From: Aquificaceae bacterium
GTDB lineage: Bacteria; Aquificota; Aquificia; Aquificales; Aquificaceae
Length of the DNA stretch: 17,175 nucleotides
Direction of reading: 5' to 3'
Assembly: GCA_027049085.1 (NCBI GenBank)
Contig: JALTVH010000145.1
Span: 1 to 17,175, forward strand
Part shown: one piece after another, positions 7,410 to 13,984 of the stretch
How the letters are laid out: the number at the start of each line of letters is the position of its first letter
Numbering within the stretch: the stretch's first letter is position 1
The notes under the pieces: generated by a model
What the model was told of the DNA's origin: nothing
The model's input: the letters and a program-made list of their open reading frames with translations, nothing else
Databases searched by the model: none
Made by a program: the position numbers and the translations under genes

Positions 7410-9256
7410 CGGATCTTGGGATTTATCCTGATCAGGACTTCGTCGGGATTGACGTTCTCACCGACCTGGACCAGTATCTCTTCCACAACACCGTCAACGG
7501 GGGAATGGATCTCATTTTCCATCTTCATCGCTTCAACAACTAAGAGGACATCTCCCTCCTTGACTTCCTGGCCTACACTGACCTTAATGTTTACAACCTT
7601 TCCGGATATGGGTGAAGTGATGTCGCCTAGTTCCCGGGGTTTAGGCCTCTTGGGCTGTACAGGTGCCCCCTCAGATATCTCATATCCTGTGCCAGAGACT
7701 TCAACTTCTCTTATGGGTTGAAGGACTACTTCCTCAAGCCTTCCGTCAAGCCTTATGAAAAAGGTTCTTCCGCCCGCAGTTTCCTCTCCTCTCCCGGCGA
7801 TCTGAACGTGGTACTGTTCACCGTGAACGGTTATGTTGAACTCAACGGGAGCTTTGTCGGGGAATGTGCCTTCCTCAAGCTCAGGCTCGGGCTCTGGAAG
7901 TGCCTCTCCCTTTTCAACCTTCTCTCGCCACTCAAAGAACTCCCTTGCCACCACAGGGAAAAGGGCATAGGAGAGTATGTCCTCCTCGGTTCTGGCTCCT
8001 GACTGCTTTGCTTCCTCTGTTAGTTCAGAAAGTTCAGGGTCAAGGAGGTCAGCGGGCCTCCTGTCGTAAATTGGCTCCTCATCACCGAGTATCTTTCTGA
8101 GGATCTCATCCCTTATTGGTGCTGGTGGCTTTCCGTAAAGACCCTTTACGTAATCCTTTGTTTCCTTTGTTACAACCTTATACCTCTCACCGTGAAGCAC
8201 GTTCATAAAAGCCTGGGTTCCAACGATCTGGCTTGTTGGCGTTACGAGGGGCGGGTACCCGAGGTCCTCTCTGACCCTGCTAACTTCTTTAAGAACCTCA
8301 TCAAGCTTATCCTCAAGGTTCTGTTCCCTGAGCTGGTTTATAAAGTTTGTTATCATGCCGCCGGGGATCTGGTGCAGTAAAACTCCCACGTCTGGATAAG
8401 GCGGAAGAACATCAAACTTCCTGTACTTGCCCCTCACTTCCCTGAACATATCACCCGCCTTCTTGTAAAGCTCTGCGTCAACCTTTACATCGTAGCCAAA
8501 CTCTTTGAGAACGTATATCATAGTTTCTCCCGGTGGATGGGAGGTCTGGCAGGAGAGGGAGTAAAAGGCGGTGTCAATCATATCTGCCCCCGCCTCTATT
8601 CCCTTTATCTGAGCCATCTGGGCAAGGTCTGCTGTGGTCTGGGTGTGGAGGTGGACAGGGTAGTCGGGGTATTCCGACTTCAGGGCGGTGACAAGGTCAA
8701 CACAAACTTTCGGTGAGAGGAGCCCCGCCTGATCCTTTATAGAAATGATGTCAATACCCATATCAACAAGCTCGCCGGCGACCTTGACGTAGTAATCTAC
8801 CGTGTGGACTGGGCTGATCGCATAAGATAGGACACCCTTAACAATAGCACCAACCTTCTTGGCGACCTCAATGGACTTTTTCATGTTTCTTGTATCATTG
8901 AGGGCATCAAAGATCCTGAAAACCTCAATACCGTTGTCGTAAGCCTTTTTTACAAAGGACTCAACAACGTCATCTGCATAGTGCCTGTAACCGACAACGT
9001 TCTGCCCCCTCAGAAGCATCTCAAGTTTGGTATTTTTTGCAACCTCCCTGAACCTCCTGAGCCTCTCCCAGGGGTCTTCTTTAAGGAATCTCAGGCAGAC
9101 GTCAAAGGTGGCACCTCCCCAGACCTCAAGGGACCAGAATCCGCACCGGTCAAGGACCTCTAAGATGTCAATCATGTCATCGGTTCTCACTCTTGTGGCG
9201 AGGAGGCTCTGGATGCCGTCTCTGAGTGAGATGTCGGTTATCTGGATTTCCCTCAT
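7406..9256 (-). CDS. Biotin-dependent carboxylase, carboxyltransferase + biotin carrier subunit (pyruvate carboxylase B / 2-oxoglutarate carboxylase CfiA / OadA type)
   Basis: A 616-aa subunit that transfers CO2 from biotin to a 2-oxoacid. Residues about 1-290 are the HMGL-like TIM barrel, with metal ligands Asp13, His202 and His204, carboxylated Lys174 in IKDQAGLL, Gln16 and Arg83. About 300-480 is the conserved PYC/OadA domain. An acidic, proline-rich linker follows. The C-terminal ~70 residues are a biotinyl domain with Lys578 in EAMKMENE. The partner biotin carboxylase subunit is not in the window. The substrate could be pyruvate, or 2-oxoglutarate as in the Hydrogenobacter reverse TCA cycle; sequence alone does not decide. 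The usual LRDAHQS is LRDGIQS here. I chose ATG 9256 because GGAG precedes it by 6 nt; a GTG at 9268 has no such site. Confidence 0.9.
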   Translation of the reverse strand: MREIQITDISLRDGIQSLLATRVRTDDMIDILEVLDRCGFWSLEVWGGATFDVCLRFLKEDPWERLRRFREVAKNTKLEMLLRGQNVVGYRHYADDVVESFVKKAYDNGIEVFRIFDALNDTRNMKKSIEVAKKVGAIVKGVLSYAISPVHTVDYYVKVAGELVDMGIDIISIKDQAGLLSPKVCVDLVTALKSEYPDYPVHLHTQTTADLAQMAQIKGIEAGADMIDTAFYSLSCQTSHPPGETMIYVLKEFGYDVKVDAELYKKAGDMFREVRGKYRKFDVLPPYPDVGVLLHQIPGGMITNFINQLREQNLEDKLDEVLKEVSRVREDLGYPPLVTPTSQIVGTQAFMNVLHGERYKVVTKETKDYVKGLYGKPPAPIRDEILRKILGDEEPIYDRRPADLLDPELSELTEEAKQSGARTEEDILSYALFPVVAREFFEWREKVEKGEALPEPEPELEEGTFPDKAPVEFNITVHGEQYHVQIAGRGEETAGGRTFFIRLDGRLEEVVLQPIREVEVSGTGYEISEGAPVQPKRPKPRELGDITSPISGKVVNIKVSVGQEVKEGDVLLVVEAMKMENEIHSPVDGVVEEILVQVGENVNPDEVLIRINPKIR

Positions 9257-9276
9257 GGGCTTCTCCACAAACTCAT

Positions 9277-9305
9277 AGTATAGACTGAAAAGTATAAAAT
9301 GAAAA
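9277..9305 (-). promoter_or_regulatory. Possible promoter of the carboxylase subunit-hisG genes
   Basis: On the minus strand TTTTCA (9300-9305), a 17-bp spacer and TATACT (9277-9282) stand upstream of the carboxylase ATG. A start would fall near 9270, leaving a short leader that includes the GGAG ribosome site. A second TATACT lies 14 bp further upstream (9291-9296). The genes could instead be read through from ispF and the lipase gene. Confidence 0.35.
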
Positions 9306-9314
9306 GGCAGGCAC

Positions 9315-10061
9315 CTACATGGCTATCTTTCTAAGAACCTTCTTCGCCTTCTCGTAGCCTAGCCTGAAAATCTCATCAGCCCTCCCTACTTCAAGGGGAG
9401 AGATCTTGACAAGGTCAGGAACTATCACCGCATCACACATTTCCTTCCTCTTGTCAACATTAGATCTGACAGCAAGGAAGAAACTCCTCAGGAGAATGTT
9501 TACAAGACCGCCGGGGTTTTTTATCCTTTCAATCGGGTTTACGTCAACCCCGATCTTTAGGGTACTCAACTTTTCAAGGGGCTCGACAGGGAGATTGTTC
9601 ATAACCCCACCGTCTATGAGGAGGTATTCACCGTATCGGACTGGCTCAAAGATACCTGGGAGTGCACAGCTCCCGAGGAGGATCGGCACAAGGTCCCCTT
9701 CCGAGAAGTAAAGGGACCTTGCGGAGAGTATGTCCGTTGCACAGATAAAGACCTTCTTCTCAAGGTCCTCAATTTTCTCCACCTCAATGAATTCTCTCAG
9801 GTATCTCTCACCCCTCGTGAGGGAGAAGAGCCCCCTTCTCGGTAGCCTGGGTCGGAAGAGGGAAAGCCATCTTGTCCTTTTAACTATACTCAGCATTGAC
9901 TGAGGGCTGTACCCATGGGCATAAAAGACAGCAACTATTGCCCCCGCACTGCTCCCGCTTATTGCCTCAACCTCAAAGCCAAGTTCTTCAACCGCCTTTA
10001 GAACCCCGAGATGTGCTATCCCTCTCCCGGCACCGCCAGAAAGAATGAGATTGATCCTCAA
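9315..10061 (-). CDS. Patatin-like phospholipase (RssA/YlbK-type serine hydrolase)
   Basis: A 248-aa patatin-family protein. It has the oxyanion-hole motif SGGAGRGIAHLGVL at residues 8-21, the nucleophile elbow GSSAG with Ser38, and the dyad aspartate Asp150 in LIDGG. The family hydrolyses acyl esters of lipids; the natural substrate of the bacterial short forms is mostly unknown. No signal peptide is seen, so it is probably cytosolic or peripheral. It starts at TTG 10061-10059, within the 4-bp TTGA overlap with the ispF stop. The next in-frame ATG would remove the catalytic N-terminus, so TTG is preferred. It is cotranscribed with ispF and probably upstream of the carboxylase gene (58-bp gap). 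Confidence 0.93.
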   Translation of the reverse strand: MRINLILSGGAGRGIAHLGVLKAVEELGFEVEAISGSSAGAIVAVFYAHGYSPQSMLSIVKRTRWLSLFRPRLPRRGLFSLTRGERYLREFIEVEKIEDLEKKVFICATDILSARSLYFSEGDLVPILLGSCALPGIFEPVRYGEYLLIDGGVMNNLPVEPLEKLSTLKIGVDVNPIERIKNPGGLVNILLRSFFLAVRSNVDKRKEMCDAVIVPDLVKISPLEVGRADEIFRLGYEKAKKVLRKIAM

Positions 10062-10531
10062 TCCTCACTCCCTATAAGGACGCTCGCTATACAGAGCGCA
10101 CCTCCCCTGACCTCTAAACCTTCGGGTCTCTTTCCCTTTATAGTGAACTTTGTCCTCTCAAAGCCGGTGATCTCCTCAAGCCTGTTCCTGATCTTTTCCC
10201 TTAATTCTCTAATCTTCGGAAACTCAGCGACATAAACTATATCAGCGTTTATAAGCTGGTAGCCCCTTTCCTTCATGATCTCAACCGCTCTTTTTACAAA
10301 GAGGTCAGAAGAGGCACCCTTCCACCTCGGGTCGCTCTCAGGGAAGAGGGTTCCTATATCACCTTCACCCAGTGCACCAAGGATCGCATCTGTCAGGGCG
10401 TGGAGGATAACATCCCCATCGGAGTGGGCTCTGAATCCCGGGTAGCCCTCTACTTTTACCCCTCCAAGGAAGAGGTCTTTAGCCTCTTCAAACTCGTGAG
10501 AATCAAATCCAAGCCCTACCCTTATGTTCAC
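10058..10531 (-). CDS. ispF: 2-C-methyl-D-erythritol 2,4-cyclodiphosphate synthase
   Basis: IspF cyclises CDP-ME-2-phosphate to MEcPP in the MEP isoprenoid pathway. The 157-aa protein has metal ligands Asp10 and His12 (GFDSHEF) and His44 in SDGDVILHALTDA, followed by the GDIGTLFPESDPRWKGASS block. The C-terminal loop reads KGKRPEGLEVRGGA. The threonines of the usual TTTE motif, which help bind the diphosphate, appear replaced by Lys-Arg-Pro, while the Glu and the following Arg remain. It starts at GTG 10531-10529 without a Shine-Dalgarno; TATCAT lies 8 nt upstream. It diverges from trpD across 24 bp. The downstream lipase gene overlaps by 4 bp. Confidence 0.95.
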   Translation of the reverse strand: MNIRVGLGFDSHEFEEAKDLFLGGVKVEGYPGFRAHSDGDVILHALTDAILGALGEGDIGTLFPESDPRWKGASSDLFVKRAVEIMKERGYQLINADIVYVAEFPKIRELREKIRNRLEEITGFERTKFTIKGKRPEGLEVRGGALCIASVLIGSED

Positions 10532-10538
10532 AGCTCTT

Positions 10539-10549
10539 TATGATATAAA
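10539..10549. promoter_or_regulatory. Overlapping divergent -10 boxes between ispF and trpD
   Basis: Within a 24-bp gap, TATCAT on the minus strand (10540-10545) ends 8 nt before the ispF GTG. On the plus strand TATGAT (10539-10544) or TATAAA (10544-10549) lies 11 or 6 nt before the trpD ATG. There is no Shine-Dalgarno for either gene and no good -35. The arrangement resembles the symmetric truA/pfkA site. Confidence 0.4.
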
Positions 10550-10555
10550 AATACC

Positions 10556-11575
10556 ATGGACCTGAGAGGAATCCTCCAGAAACTCGCAGAAGGGCAGGAC
10601 CTTTCCGCCGATGAGGTTTACAGGACTCTCAAGGAGATCGTTGACGGTCAGGCGACCGATGCTCAGATAGGAGCTTTCATAATGGGAACACGCATGAAGG
10701 GCGAGACGGTTGAGGAGATTGAGGGAGCGGGGAGATTCTTCCGCGAAAGGGCTACCCCTGTAAAGGTAAGCGATCCTGAGAACCTCGTTGATACCTGCGG
10801 AACGGGCGGTGATGCCAAGGGCACCTTCAACGTATCAACGGTAACCGCCTTTGTCCTTGCAGGGGCTGGCATTAGAGTGGCAAAGCATGGAAACAGGTCT
10901 GTCTCCTCAAAGTGCGGGAGCGCAGATTTCCTTGAGCAGGCTGGCGCAAAGATTGACCTTCCCGCCGAAAAAGTCGCAGCGATGATTGAGGAGATCGGGA
11001 TCGGTTTCATGTTTGCCCCCATGTTTCACCCTGCGATGAAGCGGGTTATCGGACCAAGGAAAGAGGTGGGTGTTCGTTCTCTCTTTAACCTGATCGGACC
11101 CCTATCAAATCCCGCTGGCGCCAGAAGGCAGATCCTCGGCGTCTTCAGGGAAGACCTCGTTGACAGGCTTTCCCACGTTCTGGCAAGAATGGGTATTATT
11201 AAAGCCTTTGTGGTCCACGGGAAGGAGGGAATCGATGAGGTTTCCATAGAGGAACCGACTGTCGTCGGCGAGGTTTCAGAGGGCAAAGTGAGACTCTTTG
11301 AGTTCATTCCCGAAGACCTCGGCCTTCAGAGGAGGTCCCTTGGAGAGGTATGTATTGCCTCACCGGAGGAGAGCTTCAGGATGGGTTTTGGGGTCCTTGA
11401 AGGGGAAGAGGGTCCCCACAGAGACATAGTTCTCCTCAACAGCACCTTCGGTATCCTTGCAAGCGGTGTTGTTACCGATAAGAGGACAGCGTTAGAAATG
11501 GCTAAGGAGTCCATTGACAGTGGAAAGGCTAAAAAGAAGCTGGAGGATTTCATTGAGCTTTCCAACAGGATTTAG
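10556..11575 (+). CDS. trpD: Anthranilate phosphoribosyltransferase
   Basis: TrpD joins anthranilate and PRPP in tryptophan synthesis. The 339-aa length is standard. The PRPP-binding glycine loop TCGTGGDAKGTFNVST (GTGGD 82-86), KHGNRSVSSKCGSADFLE (KHGNRS 110-115), the FMFAPMFHPAM segment and FNLIGPLSNPAG are all intact. It starts at ATG 10556 with no Shine-Dalgarno. There is no TrpG fusion and no other trp gene nearby. mqnA follows after 2 bp, so two chorismate-derived pathways share a transcript. It diverges from ispF. Confidence 0.97.
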   Translation: MDLRGILQKLAEGQDLSADEVYRTLKEIVDGQATDAQIGAFIMGTRMKGETVEEIEGAGRFFRERATPVKVSDPENLVDTCGTGGDAKGTFNVSTVTAFVLAGAGIRVAKHGNRSVSSKCGSADFLEQAGAKIDLPAEKVAAMIEEIGIGFMFAPMFHPAMKRVIGPRKEVGVRSLFNLIGPLSNPAGARRQILGVFREDLVDRLSHVLARMGIIKAFVVHGKEGIDEVSIEEPTVVGEVSEGKVRLFEFIPEDLGLQRRSLGEVCIASPEESFRMGFGVLEGEEGPHRDIVLLNSTFGILASGVVTDKRTALEMAKESIDSGKAKKKLEDFIELSNRI

Positions 11576-11577
11576 GC

Positions 11578-12318
11578 ATGCTCAGGATTGGAAGAGTAAA
11601 TTACCTGAATACAGAACCTCTCTTTTACAGGCTCAGTGGTTTTGAGATAGTTGAGGGTTTCCCGGCAGAGCTCGTAAAGGAACTGAGGGAAGGGAAGATA
11701 GATGGGGGAATAGTTTCTTCCGCTGAGCTATTTCTGAATCCCGATCTTTACAGGGTTCTCCCGAGTATATCTATCTCGTCACGGGAAAGGGTCTGCTCGG
11801 TTCTCCTGCTTTCAAAAAAGCCCATTGAAGAGGTAAGAAAGATCAGGATCACCCCCAGCTCCCTCACCTCAAGGTATCTGCTTTTTTACCTTCTTAAGGA
11901 GGTTTATTCCCTTAAGGCGGAAGAGGTCGTTGAGGGTGAGGATGCCTTTCTTTCCATAGGTGACGAGGCTCTCAGGGAAAAAGATAAATTCCCCTATTCC
12001 TACGACCTCGGGGAGATGTGGTTCAGAGAGAAAGGGCTTCCCTTTGTCTTTGCCCTGTTCCTGCTAAGGAAAGACGCATCACTGGGACAGGCACGAGAAC
12101 TACTTGAGAGGCTTAAGGACTCTTTAAGGGCTTTTTTTGATGACCTTGAAAGAGGTCTCTGCATTAATTCTGAATTTGAGAGGGAATACTTCCTGAAGTG
12201 TATAGATTACGGTCTTGAAGAAGATCACCTGAGGTCCCTTTCTATCTTTTTCTCCTTCCTTGAAAGGGAGACGGGCAAGCCCGCCCCCGATGTCAGCGAT
12301 CTCTTTCTCCCCTTATGA
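11578..12318 (+). CDS. mqnA: Chorismate dehydratase MqnA (menaquinone, futalosine pathway)
   Basis: MqnA dehydrates chorismate to 3-[(1-carboxyvinyl)oxy]benzoate, the first step of the futalosine route to menaquinone. The 246-aa protein has the family's N-terminal [14 protein letters not shown], the [13 protein letters not shown] segment, and the [12 protein letters not shown] and SYDLGEMWF blocks of the periplasmic-binding-like fold. There is no signal peptide, as expected for a cytosolic enzyme. It starts 2 bp after the trpD stop, with a weak AGG just upstream, so it is probably coupled to trpD. The 3' end overlaps ino1 by 26 bp. A generic substrate-binding protein is the only alternative and fits less well. 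Confidence 0.92.
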   Translation: MLRIGRVNYLNTEPLFYRLSGFEIVEGFPAELVKELREGKIDGGIVSSAELFLNPDLYRVLPSISISSRERVCSVLLLSKKPIEEVRKIRITPSSLTSRYLLFYLLKEVYSLKAEEVVEGEDAFLSIGDEALREKDKFPYSYDLGEMWFREKGLPFVFALFLLRKDASLGQARELLERLKDSLRAFFDDLERGLCINSEFEREYFLKCIDYGLEEDHLRSLSIFFSFLERETGKPAPDVSDLFLPL

Positions 12319-13399
12319 ACTCCTCAACCATCTTCTTTGCCTGCCAGTCGGGGTACTGGACGGGTGGATGTTTCATTGTGTAGGCACTGATTGAGTAGAG
12401 GGGTCCTGCTATTCCCCTGTCCCTGGCGAGCTTTGCACATCTTACAGCATCTATCATTGATCCAGCGCTGTTGGGAGAATCCTCCACGTCCAGCTTCAGC
12501 TCCATGTACATTGGTACGTCGCCGAAGAGCTTTCCTTCAAGCCTGATGTAGGCTATCTTTCTGTCCTTGAGCCAGGGTACCCAGTCCGAGGGACCTATGT
12601 GAACACTGTCCCAGGAAATTCCGTTGTCCATAAGGGAGGTGACCGCCTCTGTCTTGGAGATCTTTTTGGTTTTGAGCCTCTCTCTTGCAAGCATATTGAG
12701 GAAGTCGGTATTTCCACCAAAGTTGAGCTGGTAGGTTCTCTCTACCTTGACTCCCCTGTCAAGGAATAGCTGGGTCAGGGTTCTGTGAACTATGGTTGCA
12801 CCCACCTGGGATTTTATATCGTCTCCAACAACGGGGATTCCTGCCGCCTCAAACTTCTGAGCCCAGTCTGGGTCGGAAACTATGAAGGTTGGCATTGCGT
12901 TGATGAAGGAAACGCCTGCCATCAGACAGGCTTTGGCATAAAACCTTGCTGCTTCCTCTGAGCCCACGGGAACGTAGTTGATAAGGACGTCTGCACCTGT
13001 ATCTTTGAGGATCTGGACAACGTCCTCAAGCTCGTCTTCCTTCTCATCGGAAAGGACGAAGGACCTGTCATCGGGGTATTCCCTCATGTGGGTGGCGTAC
13101 CCGTCAAGGACCTTCCCTTTCCTCACCTTCACCCCTGTGGGAGGAACGTCAGGGCAGAAGACCGCTGTGCAGTTGGGAGGTGCGAAAATGGCTTCGGAAA
13201 CATCTTTGCCGACCTTGCGGGCGTCAATGTCCCAGGCAGCTACGATTTCAAGGTCCCAGGGCTTGTAGCCCCCAATGTCTTCATGCATGAGACCGCTGAA
13301 GTCTGAGCTTTTGTTGCTCTGGTAGTAATATATGCCCTGGATAAGTGAACTCGCACAGTTCCCTACTCCCGCAATGGCGACTCTGACCTTTCCCGCCAT
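12293..13399 (-). CDS. ino1: Myo-inositol-1-phosphate (inositol-3-phosphate) synthase
   Basis: This enzyme converts glucose 6-phosphate to inositol phosphate using NAD+ as internal redox cofactor. The 368-aa protein is of the prokaryotic size. It has a Rossmann motif GVGNCASSL at residues 11-19, [19 protein letters not shown] with the catalytic lysine region, and [13 protein letters not shown]. In thermophiles the product can feed inositol-phosphate compatible solutes, otherwise phosphoinositides; the window holds no downstream gene to decide. I start at ATG 13399, preceded at good spacing by AGGAGG; a GTG at 13408 overlaps that ribosome site. It is read from its own promoter and ends overlapping mqnA. 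Confidence 0.95.
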   Translation of the reverse strand: MAGKVRVAIAGVGNCASSLIQGIYYYQSNKSSDFSGLMHEDIGGYKPWDLEIVAAWDIDARKVGKDVSEAIFAPPNCTAVFCPDVPPTGVKVRKGKVLDGYATHMREYPDDRSFVLSDEKEDELEDVVQILKDTGADVLINYVPVGSEEAARFYAKACLMAGVSFINAMPTFIVSDPDWAQKFEAAGIPVVGDDIKSQVGATIVHRTLTQLFLDRGVKVERTYQLNFGGNTDFLNMLARERLKTKKISKTEAVTSLMDNGISWDSVHIGPSDWVPWLKDRKIAYIRLEGKLFGDVPMYMELKLDVEDSPNSAGSMIDAVRCAKLARDRGIAGPLYSISAYTMKHPPVQYPDWQAKKMVEEFIRGERDR

Positions 13400-13469
13400 T
13401 CTCTCCACCTCCTCTCAGGGGTGTTTAGAAAAATGTATTAAAAGCTTCTTAGCGTGGCTCTATACTAAA

Positions 13470-13498
13470 ATTATAGTCGCACGTGCTAAAGGCTTCAA
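13470..13498 (-). promoter_or_regulatory. Sigma-70-type promoter of ino1
   Basis: On the minus strand TTGAAG (13493-13498), a 17-bp spacer and a perfect TATAAT (13470-13475) form the best classical promoter in the window. Transcription would begin near 13463, giving a leader of about 64 nt that carries the AGGAGG ribosome site of ino1. Inside the spacer lies the perfect 8-bp palindrome GCACGTGC (13479-13486), a possible operator. Confidence 0.6.
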
Positions 13499-13504
13499 CC
13501 CTGC

Positions 13505-13540
13505 TATCATAACATTAAAAGGAAATTCAGGAGGTTTTAA
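13505..13540 (+). promoter_or_regulatory. Possible -10 box and Shine-Dalgarno of the FMN split-barrel gene
   Basis: TATCAT (13505-13510) could be a -10 box. AGGAGGT (13529-13535) is a clear Shine-Dalgarno 5 nt before ATG 13541. No good -35 pairs with TATCAT; TATAGT at 13472-13477 is an alternative -10 overlapping the ino1 promoter. The ribosome site is secure, the promoter tentative. Confidence 0.5.
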
Positions 13541-13984
13541 ATGCTTCCAAGGGAACTCATAGATCTCATGCGCGACCTGGGAGTATTTCCCGTTGTCATC
13601 GGCACGGTTAACAACAGCGGGGAACAGCACATCACATTTATTACATGGATATATCCTCCAGATGAAAGGAAGCTTAGGCTTGCCATAAGTTCGGGGGCGG
13701 TTTCCGCAAAAAACATCAGGGAGACAGGAAGGCTCGCTGTTCAGATCTTTGCCCCCGATAAGGCGCTGACCTGTTACGGTACCGCAAGGGAAGTACTGGA
13801 GAAGATAGAGGGGATTCCCTTTGATGTATCTGTTTTTGAGATGGGCATTGAAAGGGTTGAGAACGCCCTCTTTCCAGGTTCCACGATCACGGGCATAATC
13901 CCCTTTGCCCACACGGGTAACGTTCACAAAATGACTGAGCTGGATGCCAAGATACTTACGGCTCTGAAAAGCAAAGGTGAATGA
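13541..13984 (+). CDS. Pyridoxamine 5'-phosphate oxidase-like FMN-binding split-barrel protein
   Basis: A 147-aa protein of the PNPOx-like/FMN-binding split-barrel class. The pattern is VVIGTVNNSGEQHITFITW, then LRLAISSGAVSAKNIRETGRLAVQIF, where such proteins bind the FMN phosphate, then a short barrel continuing to about residue 105. This small size is typical of uncharacterised family members that act as flavin reductases or simply bind FMN/heme; it lacks the C-terminal dimer segment of true PdxH. The start is set by AGGAGGT. Its stop overlaps the priA ATG (ATGA), making it first gene of a run with priA and murJ. The reaction is unknown. Confidence 0.8.
   Translation: MLPRELIDLMRDLGVFPVVIGTVNNSGEQHITFITWIYPPDERKLRLAISSGAVSAKNIRETGRLAVQIFAPDKALTCYGTAREVLEKIEGIPFDVSVFEMGIERVENALFPGSTITGIIPFAHTGNVHKMTELDAKILTALKSKGE

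Noticed and set aside
9257..9268. GTG start at 9268 for the biotin carboxylase subunit
   Set aside because: It would add only four residues and has no ribosome site. The ATG at 9256 has GGAG at 6 nt spacing and fits the family's N-terminus.
13400..13408. GTG start at 13408 for ino1
   Set aside because: It lies within or adjacent to the AGGAGG ribosome site that serves ATG 13399. The extra residues are not part of the Rossmann domain.
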